Notes under the pieces: generated by a model
What the model was told of the DNA's origin: nothing
Seen by the model: only the letters and a program-made list of their open reading frames with translations
Databases searched by the model: none
Position numbers and translations under genes: made by a program
DNA from: Clostridium sp. 1001271B_151109_B4
Lineage (GTDB): Bacteria; Bacillota; Clostridia; Clostridiales; Clostridiaceae
Direction: 5' to 3'
NCBI RefSeq assembly: GCF_015670405.1
Contig: NZ_JADPBQ010000008.1
Location: forward strand, 62,001 to 126,000
Length of the DNA stretch: 64,000 nt
In this document: positions 26,259 to 33,787 of the stretch, piece after piece
Numbering within the stretch: position 1 is the stretch's first letter
Layout of the letters: the number at the start of each line of letters is the position of its first letter

Positions 26259-26912
26259 TTACTTTATTCTATTAACAGTCTTTATAAGTTGTTCAAGCTT
26301 TTCAGTAGAAGTGATTCTTTCATTACATTCTAAACTATTTAAACATACATAAAAACCTAGGGATTTATAGTCATCTTGGCTTTGGGGTTTACAAATTGGA
26401 GAAACAAATGCAACTTCACTCTCAGAGCCTATATGGTTACAAAGAGTGCAGATATTAGTACTATTTCTCTTTGAAGAAGTAAGTCTACAAGCCATTCCTA
26501 ATAGCTTACCATCCATATTATAAGTTATAAGAAGTTTTCTAGTCGATTCATCAATCCAACCTAAATATACTAGTTTTGAGTCTTGTATACTTAAATCAGG
26601 AAGTTTAAGCTTCTTTTCCTTTTTAAATACTTTATTAATTTCAGAACCTGTAATAGTAGGCATTCCATATACATATTGATTTAAATCCTTTAAGTAAATA
26701 GGTATATCCAAAGGATCAGTTATTTCACTTATATTAAGGATTTCTTTTTGTTCTTCTGATAAATTACTAAAAAATGATAAAATTTTATCTTGAGTACAAA
26801 TTTTAGTAGTTTCAACGATATTAGGATCAATACAGTTTCTAAAAGCATTATTTAAATCAAATAAGCAGTTTTTTATATAATTATATTCTTGTTTTTTTAT
26901 AAAAGTATCCAT
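26259..26912 (-). CDS. FusB/FusC-family EF-G-binding protein
   Basis: The protein of about 217 residues resembles FusB, which binds elongation factor G and releases it from ribosomes stalled by fusidic acid. The N-terminal helical domain starts FIKKQEYNYIKN. The C-terminal domain has VYLGWID, a YNMDGKLLGMACRLTSS segment and zinc-ligand cysteines in CTLCNH and CLNSLEC. GAGGTG upstream selects the ATG at 26912 over an in-frame ATG at 26927 that overlaps that site. It has its own transcription unit, since a terminator separates it from the upstream small regulator gene. It may give fusidic acid tolerance or act as a housekeeping EF-G factor. Confidence 0.85.
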   Translation of the reverse strand: MDTFIKKQEYNYIKNCLFDLNNAFRNCIDPNIVETTKICTQDKILSFFSNLSEEQKEILNISEITDPLDIPIYLKDLNQYVYGMPTITGSEINKVFKKEKKLKLPDLSIQDSKLVYLGWIDESTRKLLITYNMDGKLLGMACRLTSSKRNSTNICTLCNHIGSESEVAFVSPICKPQSQDDYKSLGFYVCLNSLECNERITSTEKLEQLIKTVNRIK

Positions 26913-26989
26913 AAAAATACACCTCATTTTTAGAAAATCAAATTTATATTATGTAGTATTAACTATAATTTTATTATTAACTAACAAAT

Positions 26990-27037
26990 AAAAAGATGAT
27001 TATTTGTACATATAATGAAGGTAAAATAATCATCTTA
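26990..27037 (-). terminator. Terminator of the small HTH gene
   Basis: On the minus strand AAGATGATTATTT (27037-27025) pairs with AAATAATCATCTT (27006-26994), followed by TTTT. Confidence 0.8.
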
Positions 27038-27130
27038 ATTTCAATTACTAAAACATTTATTGAAATATAACAATGAAAGAATAGCATACTTTAAAACAAG
27101 TATTCAATCTAATAAATGATTCTGTATTAA

Positions 27131-27409
27131 TTATGAGCATAATTGTTTTTGTTTATTTATAATTCTTCTAATACTTTTTTCTGACAAAAAATATTCTTTA
27201 GTTAACTCATCTATGGTATTGCCTTTAAGATATTTTTTATATATTTCCTTATTTCTTATCTCAAGACTATCTTTTATACCACTTTTTTCTCCCCAGGCTT
27301 TATGATTTTCGCACTTTCTTGGAATATAAATATATTCTCCATCTATATACTCTTGGATAACCTCAAGAATTTCTACGGGTAACACATCTGTTGCTTTAAT
27401 ATATTTCAT
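27131..27409 (-). CDS. CD3324-family small HTH protein
   Basis: The 92-aa protein begins MKYIKATDVLPVEILEVIQEYIDGEYIYIPRK and ends with a predicted helix-turn-helix (GNTIDELTKEYFLSEKSIRRIINK). This matches the CD3324 family of Mor-like small DNA-binding proteins in Firmicutes, whose targets are unknown. A strongly structured leader with a 33-codon ORF lies just upstream on the same strand (27447-27603), suggesting control by attenuation. AAGGAGTAAGG precedes the ATG. Confidence 0.8.
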   Translation of the reverse strand: MKYIKATDVLPVEILEVIQEYIDGEYIYIPRKCENHKAWGEKSGIKDSLEIRNKEIYKKYLKGNTIDELTKEYFLSEKSIRRIINKQKQLCS

Positions 27410-27446
27410 TTCCTTACTCCTTAATTTTAAATAATTAAAATATAAA

Positions 27447-27556
27447 GCAAAGAATACTAAAGGCTATGTGTTACAGAACCTAAAATAATGTCTCAGCTAT
27501 TTTAATAACTGCTTAGGCTCCAAACAAAGCATAGCTGACCTTTGTGTAGTCTTTGC
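27447..27556 (-). promoter_or_regulatory. 110-bp structured leader or miniature inverted-repeat element
   Basis: GCAAAGA (27447-27453) pairs with TCTTTGC (27550-27556), and the pairing continues through TAC, AAAGG and CTATG against CATAG...CCTTT...GTA, about 20 bp with small bulges. Inside it, GAACCTAA (27476-27483) pairs with TTAGGCTC (27513-27520). ATAGCTG (27531-27537) can instead pair with CAGCTAT (27494-27500), giving an alternative fold. It overlaps the 3' part of the sORF at 27502-27603 and precedes the CD3324-family gene. A riboregulator and a small non-autonomous repeat are both possible. Confidence 0.55.
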
Positions 27557-27603
27557 AAGGAGCAAGCAGGTTTAAAAATGAATGTATCATAATATACTTT
27601 CAT
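27502..27603 (-). CDS. Putative 33-residue leader peptide
   Basis: A perfect AGGAGGT (27617-27611) lies 7 nt before an ATG that opens 33 codons: MKVYYDTFIFKPACSLQRLH, then KGQLCFVWSLSSY, ending in TAA. The excellent ribosome binding site argues for translation. The second half overlaps the stem-loop at 27447-27556, so ribosome movement would change that fold, as in leader peptides of translation- or drug-responsive genes. Confidence 0.5.
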   Translation of the reverse strand: MKVYYDTFIFKPACSLQRLHKGQLCFVWSLSSY

Positions 27604-27757
27604 TAAAAACACCTCCTATAATGTCTAAATTATATCATATTCATAAGTTAAAATATTTTTAAGAAGTAAAAATTTAATATTTTTAGATTCAAGTAAAGAA
27701 GTATATGAATAGTATAAAAAGAGAGTATTATATAAAATTTTATAAAGGGGGTAATAT

Positions 27758-29401
27758 ATGATAAATGTAATGATTATTTGTGGGTTAGTATTACTAATAA
27801 GTATAACTTCTACCAAAATATTATATAAGTTCGGGGTACCGATTCTTTTAATATTTATAATGTTAGGAATGATATTTGGATCAGATGGAATTGTAGGAAT
27901 ATATTTCAATGACTATCAATTAACTAATAAAATAGCTACTGTAGCGTTGATATTTATTATGTTTTTTGGAGGGTTTGGGACTAATTGGAGTATGGCTAAA
28001 CCTGTTGCAATACCATCAATTCTTTTATCAACGTTAGGAGTTATTTTTACAGCTGGATTAACGGGGATATTTTGCTTTTTAGTATTTAAAACAACATTAT
28101 TAGAGGGATTACTTATAGGTTCAATAGTTGGATCTACGGATGCAGCATCAGTATTTGCTATTTTAAGATCTCAAAGATTAAATCTTAAGGGATCAATTGC
28201 ATCTATGTTGGAGTTAGAAAGTGGTAGTAATGATCCTTGTGCATATATGCTTACAACAATTATATTAGGGATAATGTCTAATAGTAATAATGGAAATATA
28301 TTTGTTATGGTATTAAGTCAAGTTTTACTTGGTGGAATAGTAGCAGTGGTGTTAGCTAAATTTTCTATTTATCTATTGAGGCATTTTAAGTTTGAAATAG
28401 AAGGGTTCTATCCTATTTTTATGACTGCTGTAGCAGTACTAGCTTATTCACTAAGCGAGTACTTGGGGGGGAATGGATACTTATGTGTTTATATTACTGG
28501 AATAATCATAGGAAATGCTAAGATACCACATAAAAAAAGTACATTCCAGTTTTTAGATGGAATCTCGTGGCTTATGCAAATTATGTTATTCTTCTTGCTG
28601 GGATTATTAGCATTTCCATCTAAGATACCATTAGTAATTGGAAAAGGAATATTAATATCAATATTTATGATTTTAGTAGCAAGACCAGTAGCTATATTTA
28701 GCATATTATATTGGTTTAAGATACCAATAAAACAACAGATATTTATAGCTTGGGTAGGGATAAGAGGAGCAGCATCTATAGTTTTTGCAATATTTGCCGA
28801 GACATATGGAGTGTCAATAAATAATGATATTTTTCATATAATATTTTTTATAGCTCTATTTTCTGTGATTGTTCAAGGAACAATTACTCCTAAATTAGCT
28901 AAAAAATTAGATTTAATAGATAATGAGGAGTCAGTATTTAAGACTTTTAATGATTATAAAGAAGATAAAAGTACAAGTCTAGTTGAATTTACAATTGATG
29001 AGCATAATATTATTGCAAATAAAGCTATAATGGATGCTAATATACCAGAAGATATTCTTGTGGTTATGATAAAAAGGAATGGGGATGTATTTGTACCAAA
29101 TGGTTCTACAAAAATTTTACCAGGAGATATATTAGTTTTATCAGGAAATAAGCTTAAACATTTTAATGAATATCGCGAAGAAAAGAGTACAACACTAACG
29201 GAGTTTTCAGTTGAAGAAAAGAGTAGTTTAATAAATAAATCTATAAAAGATGCCAATATTCCAGATGATGTTCTTATAGTTATGATAAAAAGAAAGGGAG
29301 AAGTATTGGTTCCTAATGGGAACACGATAATTCTACCAGATGATATATTAGTTGTGACATCAAATAATATGAAGGAAGTAGAAGAATTATTAAGTGTATA
29401 G
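27758..29401 (+). CDS. K+/H+ antiporter (CPA1, NhaP2/CvrA-like) with two RCK_C domains
   Basis: Residues 1-390 form a polytopic cation/proton antiporter with the GSTDAASVFAILR, LESGSNDPCAYMLT and GIRGAASIVFAI motifs of NhaP2-type exchangers. Two TrkA-C/RCK_C domains follow, about 405-470 and 480-547. They are close copies: DYKEDKSTSLVEFTIDE versus EYREEKSTTLTEFSVEE, and later DANIPEDILVVMIKR versus DANIPDDVLIVMIKR. RCK_C domains bind c-di-AMP in related transporters. GGGGG precedes the ATG. A terminator follows directly. Confidence 0.9.
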   Translation: MINVMIICGLVLLISITSTKILYKFGVPILLIFIMLGMIFGSDGIVGIYFNDYQLTNKIATVALIFIMFFGGFGTNWSMAKPVAIPSILLSTLGVIFTAGLTGIFCFLVFKTTLLEGLLIGSIVGSTDAASVFAILRSQRLNLKGSIASMLELESGSNDPCAYMLTTIILGIMSNSNNGNIFVMVLSQVLLGGIVAVVLAKFSIYLLRHFKFEIEGFYPIFMTAVAVLAYSLSEYLGGNGYLCVYITGIIIGNAKIPHKKSTFQFLDGISWLMQIMLFFLLGLLAFPSKIPLVIGKGILISIFMILVARPVAIFSILYWFKIPIKQQIFIAWVGIRGAASIVFAIFAETYGVSINNDIFHIIFFIALFSVIVQGTITPKLAKKLDLIDNEESVFKTFNDYKEDKSTSLVEFTIDEHNIIANKAIMDANIPEDILVVMIKRNGDVFVPNGSTKILPGDILVLSGNKLKHFNEYREEKSTTLTEFSVEEKSSLINKSIKDANIPDDVLIVMIKRKGEVLVPNGNTIILPDDILVVTSNNMKEVEELLSV

Positions 29402-29410
29402 GTTATAAAA

Positions 29411-29450
29411 AAATTCACCGTAATATTTTTTGATTTATGGTGAATTTTTA
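29411..29450 (+). terminator. Terminator of the antiporter gene
   Basis: AAATTCACC (29411-29419) pairs with GGTGAATTT (29439-29447), followed by T-rich sequence. Confidence 0.75.
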
Positions 29451-29470
29451 TTGGAATAAATATCAATGAA

Positions 29471-29896
29471 GTGTGTCATGGAGATAAAATAGATACAATA
29501 GGAATGAATATAGAATTTTTTGATATTGAATCTACTAAAGATAAACAATTTGGATTTAAAGCAATTCTTCCAAATGAAAAAAAATTAGTTTGTCTTGGTG
29601 ATGAGCCTTATAAGGAAATTTCTAAGAGGTATGTTGAAAATTGTGATTGGTTGCTTTCGGAAGCTTTTTGTTTATATGAAGATAGAGAAATATTTAAGCC
29701 TTATGAGAAAAATCATAGTACACCTATTGAAGCTGGAAAACTTGCAAAAGAACTTAATGTAGAAAATTTAATTTTATATCATACAGAAGATAAGAGGCTT
29801 CCAGAGCGAAAAAAACTTTATAGTGAAGAAGCAAAAACAGTTTATGATGGACAAGTATTTGTTCCATATGATTTAGAAAGAATAGAACTTAAGTAA
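29471..29896 (+). pseudogene. 5'-truncated metallo-beta-lactamase-fold hydrolase
   Basis: The 141-codon frame encodes the C-terminal part of a RNase Z-like metallo-hydrolase, including CLGDEPY, LLSEAFCLYEDR, HSTPIEAGKLAKEL and YHTEDKRLPERKKLYSEEAK. The N-terminal half with the HxHxDH zinc motif is absent, and its place is taken by the antiporter gene and its terminator. There is no good ribosome binding site before the GTG at 29471. It is best read as a deletion remnant, although a short protein could still be made. Confidence 0.75.
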
Positions 29897-29901
29897 TAAA
29901 T

Positions 29902-29940
29902 AAAAATGATGTTCAATATTTTGAACATCATTTTTATTTT
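29902..29940. terminator. Bidirectional terminator between remnant and heme oxygenase
   Basis: AAAAATGATGTTCAA (29902-29916) pairs with TTGAACATCATTTTT (29921-29935) around TATT, with T-runs on both sides. Confidence 0.88.
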
Positions 29941-29970
29941 AAATCATAATAACTATAAGTTAGAAAGAAC

Positions 29971-30597
29971 TTATTTTAATTTAGTATCTAATTCATTTGA
30001 AATTGCAAGGTTGTAAATATATGCATTGTTTACTTCGTTTATAAATTCTACTTTCATTTCATCAGATAAATTAATATCAGCTAACATATTATGATACTTC
30101 ATAACATATCCTCTTAAATCATTTATTTCAGGGAATTGATAATAGTTTAATCCATCATTAGATATTTTATAGTTTGTACTTAACAATGAAAGGAATGTTC
30201 TTCCTCCAAATAAATCAGCTAAGAATCTAGTATAAGCATATGCAACAACTAATTCTGGTTTAGTTTCTGATAACTCTTCAATTTTTGCAACACAAGCTTC
30301 AGTAGAAGCTAATAATTTCACAGAATTTAATTTATCTCCTAATAAGAAGTTTAAATCTTTTTTCATAAGTTCAGAACGATATAATTCTTTTGTCACAAAA
30401 GGCTTTACAACAGCGTTATTTTCATTTTTATCTAATGCACTTTCAATAGCTTTATACATTTTTTCTAAATTGTAAATATATTCAGCATATCCATCTACTG
30501 AAGCTGTTCCATCTACTAGCTTTTTGATATATCCTGTATTTTCAGCAGCACTATGTAATAAAGATGTCTTTTCTCTTATATCCATCATAAATTTCAT
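29971..30597 (-). CDS. hemO: Heme oxygenase
   Basis: The protein of about 208 residues is a helical biliverdin-producing heme oxygenase, with proximal His in TSLLHSAAENTGYIKKL near residue 15. AYTRFLADLFGGRTF corresponds to the distal helix with its Gly pair. It would open heme to release iron, or consume oxygen, as proposed for clostridial enzymes. GAGGTG selects the ATG at 30597 over the in-frame start at 30633. It is the likely intracellular end of the heme import system at 52-58 kb, although the loci are 22 kb apart. Confidence 0.9.
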   Translation of the reverse strand: MKFMMDIREKTSLLHSAAENTGYIKKLVDGTASVDGYAEYIYNLEKMYKAIESALDKNENNAVVKPFVTKELYRSELMKKDLNFLLGDKLNSVKLLASTEACVAKIEELSETKPELVVAYAYTRFLADLFGGRTFLSLLSTNYKISNDGLNYYQFPEINDLRGYVMKYHNMLADINLSDEMKVEFINEVNNAYIYNLAISNELDTKLK

Positions 30598-30773
30598 TTT
30601 TATCACCTCATATTTATATAAATTATTTAACAATAATATATATCAAAGGAAAATAATTATCAAGTAACGCAATGCTAAGAAAAGTTTTAATTCTTAGTAA
30701 AATGGTATGAATTACTTTGGTTTTCTTAATATTTCATAATATTTCATTATGAATACAATAAGTGAAAGTAAAA

Positions 30774-30800
30774 AAAGCCAGAAGGGAGTCTGGCTTTTAA
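30774..30800 (-). terminator. Terminator of a short minus-strand transcript
   Basis: AGCCAGA and TCTGGCT pair around AGGGAG; on the minus strand seven T follow, while the plus-strand side is weaker. No annotated gene ends here, so a short RNA is implied. Confidence 0.7.
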
Positions 30801-30926
30801 TATGTTTTTGTTAGTTTAAAAATTGTGAAATTATATAATTTCTTTTATAAGTTTAATTTAATAGTAATAACTTTTAATTTAATATTTGTAACTTTTTATA
30901 AATTTCTTGTTAATTTGTATACTTTA

Positions 30927-30965
30927 TCAATTGTAATAAAAATTGATATCATTTTTTCTTCCCAT
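30927..30965 (-). CDS. Possible 12-residue ORF in a short transcript
   Basis: AGGAGGA (30978-30972) lies 6 nt before an ATG that opens MGRKNDINFYYN and a TGA. Downstream on the same strand is about 130 bp of AT-rich sequence and then a strong terminator (30800-30774). The ribosome binding site is of gene quality, but the ORF is tiny. It may be a leader or small-peptide RNA, or the start of a lost gene. The rest of the 30598-31021 spacer shows no other feature. Confidence 0.35.
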   Translation of the reverse strand: MGRKNDINFYYN

Positions 30966-31021
30966 AGAAAATCCTCCTAAAATTAATATGATATATTATT
31001 CAAAATACACTAACTAATCAC

Positions 31022-31066
31022 AAAAAAGAGCAGATAGATTTATTTTTTACATAAATCTATCTACTC
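31022..31066 (-). terminator. Terminator of the ClpP-like gene
   Basis: On the minus strand AGATAGATTTAT pairs with ATAAATCTATCT (extended by a GAG/CTC pair), followed by TTTTTT. Confidence 0.85.
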
Positions 31067-31074
31067 TCTCAATA

Positions 31075-31680
31075 TCAACAAAGGTCAGAATACTTTGCAA
31101 TAATTTTATTAACTAAACCATATTCTAAAGCTTCGGTAGAAGTTAGCCAATAGTTTCTATCAGTATCTTTATTAACTTTTTCTATAGGTTGATTAGTTGC
31201 TTCACTAATTAGATTATTAATTCTAGTTCGGACTCTTAGTATTTCTTTTGCTTCAATTCCTATATCGGTAGCAGGTCCGTTAAATCCACCTAGTGGTTGA
31301 TGTATCATATACCTTGTATTAGGTAGTGAATATCTATTTTCTTTTTCAGCGGCAAGATAAATAGTTATTCCTGCGCTAGCTACCCAACCTGTACCAATCA
31401 TAATAACTTTTGGCTTAATAAATTTAATAATGTCATGGATTGTATCTGCAGATTCAACATGTCCACCTTGACTATTTATAAATATTTTAATTGGTTCATC
31501 GCTTAATTCTTCAAGAATTAATAGTTTAGTACATACCTTTTCAGCTAATTCTTGATTAATTTCACCAGAAATAAAGATAGTTCTAGATTTTAGTGATTTT
31601 TCTGTAATTAAACTAGAAAAGTCTTTTGATTTTTCTTCACATTTTTCATTTCCATTTACATTTTGATTATAATAAAACAT
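31075..31680 (-). CDS. ClpP-like serine protease
   Basis: The 201-aa protein has the ClpP fold and triad: Ser in WVASAGITIYLAA, His in RYMIHQPLGG and Asp in NKDTDRNYWL. It differs from housekeeping ClpP around the active Ser and is not next to clpX or tig, so it is probably a second, specialised ClpP. The N-terminal 30 residues are poorly conserved. It stands as a single gene with its own terminator. Partner ATPase and substrates are unknown. Confidence 0.85.
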   Translation of the reverse strand: MFYYNQNVNGNEKCEEKSKDFSSLITEKSLKSRTIFISGEINQELAEKVCTKLLILEELSDEPIKIFINSQGGHVESADTIHDIIKFIKPKVIMIGTGWVASAGITIYLAAEKENRYSLPNTRYMIHQPLGGFNGPATDIGIEAKEILRVRTRINNLISEATNQPIEKVNKDTDRNYWLTSTEALEYGLVNKIIAKYSDLC

Positions 31681-31756
31681 TATAGTAACACCTTCTTATT
31701 AAATAATATTGCTTTACTAATTAATAATATTAGTGTCATATATTAAATATGTATAA

Positions 31757-31806
31757 TAAATAAAAGTGATGAGATAAAATTATTTTATCTCATCACTTTT
31801 ATTTAT
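31757..31806. terminator. Long palindromic terminator of the radical SAM gene
   Basis: A near-perfect palindrome centred at about 31780 has more than 20 bp in each arm (core AAAAGTGATGAGATAAAA). It overlaps the 3' end of the radical SAM gene by a few bases and would terminate its minus-strand transcript. Confidence 0.8.
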
Positions 31807-32462
31807 TCAAAAGGTCTAACTCTTAAAGTTATACCTAAATCATCACATACCTTTTGGCTAGCTTTAATATCTTCCTCGCCTATACAATCAACTACAGTAA
31901 ATACGACATTTGGAATATAAGACTTACATGATACGGCAAACTTCTTCATTGCTTCGTAAGATTCAATTCCAAATTTATTCTTAGTTATTTCATAAAATTC
32001 CTCAGCTGTTGGAGCATTAAGGCTTATTGAAACTGTATCAATTAAATCTTTTAATAAAGGTGCAATTTCTTTTTTGTTAATTAAATCTCCTAATCCATTA
32101 GTGTTTATTCTTGTTGGCATATTTGAATTTCTTTTCTTTATATATTTTGAAATTTCAATTATTGCATCTAATCTTTCTGTTGGCTCTCCAAAACCACAGA
32201 ATATAATTTCATCATAAAGGTTAATATCTATAGCTTCAAACTCAGCAATTACTTCTTCAATTGTTGGTTCACTTTTTAGCCATAAGCTATTAGTCTCAGC
32301 CATTTTTTTTGTTGTTCTTAAACAAAATGTACAGGCACATGGACAACGATTAGTCAAGTTAACATAAATATTTTTCTTTATTCCCCTTGACTCCATTTCA
32401 GAAATAGTTATATTTTTTAAGCTTATAAAATTACCATTATCATTAGTATATAAAATAACCAT
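31803..32462 (-). CDS. TatD-linked type radical SAM protein
   Basis: The 219-aa protein has the radical SAM cluster motif CPCACTFC (CxxxCxxC, near residue 40) after YVNLTNR, then FCGFGEPT, the SAM-binding GGE-like motif, and INTNGLGDLI. It lacks an extra Fe-S domain. Its length and motif order match the small radical SAM proteins often encoded beside tatD. Here the neighbours are pyridoxal kinase and a ClpP-like protease, so that context is missing. The reaction is unknown. It lies 19 bp downstream of the pyridoxal kinase gene, so the two may be co-transcribed. Confidence 0.82.
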   Translation of the reverse strand: MVILYTNDNGNFISLKNITISEMESRGIKKNIYVNLTNRCPCACTFCLRTTKKMAETNSLWLKSEPTIEEVIAEFEAIDINLYDEIIFCGFGEPTERLDAIIEISKYIKKRNSNMPTRINTNGLGDLINKKEIAPLLKDLIDTVSISLNAPTAEEFYEITKNKFGIESYEAMKKFAVSCKSYIPNVVFTVVDCIGEEDIKASQKVCDDLGITLRVRPFE

Positions 32463-32481
32463 TTAAACACATCCTTTTATA

Positions 32482-33312
32482 TTATTTTAATTCAGTTAAA
32501 AATTCTTCAAAACAAACACCATAGCTTCCAGGTAAGTTTAAATCAGTAGTAAATTTCAATGATTTACTAATAAAACTTGTGGCCTTTTCAACCGAAGATG
32601 CAAAATCTTCACCTTTAACAATGCTAGCTGATACAATAGATGAGAAAACATCTCCAGTTCCTGAACGGTCACCACCTATTTTTTCAACCTTTATAACTTT
32701 AAAAGGTTTATTAGTTTCGAATATAAAATTTTCTATGGATCCTTGTCTTTGTAGACCTGTAATTACTATTTTGTTTGGACCCTGAAGTGATAATCTTTCG
32801 CATAAAGAATACAATTCTTCATGAGTTGGAGTTTCATTAGGATAAGGTAAGTCTAATAATCTACAAAGCTCAGTAAGATTAGGAGTTAAAACATCCGCAT
32901 ATTTTATTAAGTTTTGCATCTCTTTGCACATTTCATCTGTATAAGTTGAATATAGTTTTCCATAATCACCCATAACAGGATCGATTAAAACTATGTTATC
33001 TTTTGTTTTAAATTTTTCTAAAAATTCGATTACTATTTCTATTTGCTCCTTTGAACCTAAAAAACCAGTACAAATTCCATCGAAATTTAATCCTAGAGTT
33101 TCCCAATTATTAATATATTCTCTCATTTTAGGAGTATAATCTTCAAAGAAAAAATTATTGAATCCAGTATGATTAGATAGGATAGCTGTTGGTATAAAAC
33201 AGCATTGAACTTTAAGTGCCGAGATAATAGGTAGAGAAACTGCTATAGAGCATCTACCAAAGCCGGTTATATCATTTATAAGAGCTATTTTTTTTTGATT
33301 GAATCCCCTCAT
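32482..33312 (-). CDS. pdxY: Pyridoxal/pyridoxamine kinase
   Basis: The protein of about 276 residues is a PfkB-superfamily vitamin kinase that makes pyridoxal 5'-phosphate. It shows INDITGFGRCS at the N-terminus, IDPVMGDYGKLY in the middle and DRSGTGDVFSS near the C-terminus, with the catalytic Asp in GTGD. AAAGGATG upstream favours the ATG at 33312 over the in-frame start at 33336. It is the first gene of a probable two-gene unit with the radical SAM gene. Confidence 0.9.
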   Translation of the reverse strand: MRGFNQKKIALINDITGFGRCSIAVSLPIISALKVQCCFIPTAILSNHTGFNNFFFEDYTPKMREYINNWETLGLNFDGICTGFLGSKEQIEIVIEFLEKFKTKDNIVLIDPVMGDYGKLYSTYTDEMCKEMQNLIKYADVLTPNLTELCRLLDLPYPNETPTHEELYSLCERLSLQGPNKIVITGLQRQGSIENFIFETNKPFKVIKVEKIGGDRSGTGDVFSSIVSASIVKGEDFASSVEKATSFISKSLKFTTDLNLPGSYGVCFEEFLTELK

Positions 33313-33367
33313 TTTTTCACATCCTTTAAATAACAATTATAAAAGAAGAGTTTAGGAAAAGCAATTT

Positions 33368-33411
33368 CAAAAGCTTTGTAACGATACAATATTCAGGTTA
33401 AAAAGCTTTTG
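33368..33411. promoter_or_regulatory. Inverted repeat upstream of pyridoxal kinase
   Basis: CAAAAGCTTT (33368-33377) and AAAGCTTTTG (33402-33411) are perfect inverted copies 24 bp apart, 57-100 bp upstream of the kinase start. The layout suggests an operator for a dimeric regulator. No regulator is assigned. Confidence 0.4.
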
Positions 33412-33787
33412 CTTGGATATTATATTGAAGTATTAACATTATAAAGATAGAGTATTTGATGAAGAGGCTTGGAATTATATATGCGAAAATAGTTAGGTTA
33501 TAATAAATTTACAGTGTTATAGTAAAAGTAGTAGAAATGCAGATTTTATTATTTATTTTATGGACTACTATTCTTTTGATTTGATTTGTTTAAAAAATTG
33601 ATATAAATTATACAGATTTTTAATTAAGAATTTAATTTTATTACTATATATTTTAAATATTATTTAAGGAAATAATTTATGGGTAAAGTTTATTATAAAT
33701 AAAAAAATAATGGTGACTATAACTGTCGTATTTGAGGAATATTATATATAGTATTAAGTAGATTAAAATTTATAAGGAAGTGTAGAT
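33412..33787. other. AT-rich spacer with no recognised gene
   Basis: No ORF with a ribosome binding site, hairpin with T-run or riboswitch-like fold was seen. AAGGAAG just before 33788 is the ribosome binding site of the M20 hydrolase gene, whose promoter must lie here. Confidence 0.5.

Noticed and set aside
28954-29466. 170-codon minus-strand frame opposite the antiporter C-terminus
   Set aside because: Shadow of the duplicated RCK_C coding region; no start signal or known motif.
33412-33787. Possible riboswitch in the spacer before the M20 hydrolase
   Set aside because: No conserved aptamer core or terminator hairpin could be recognised.
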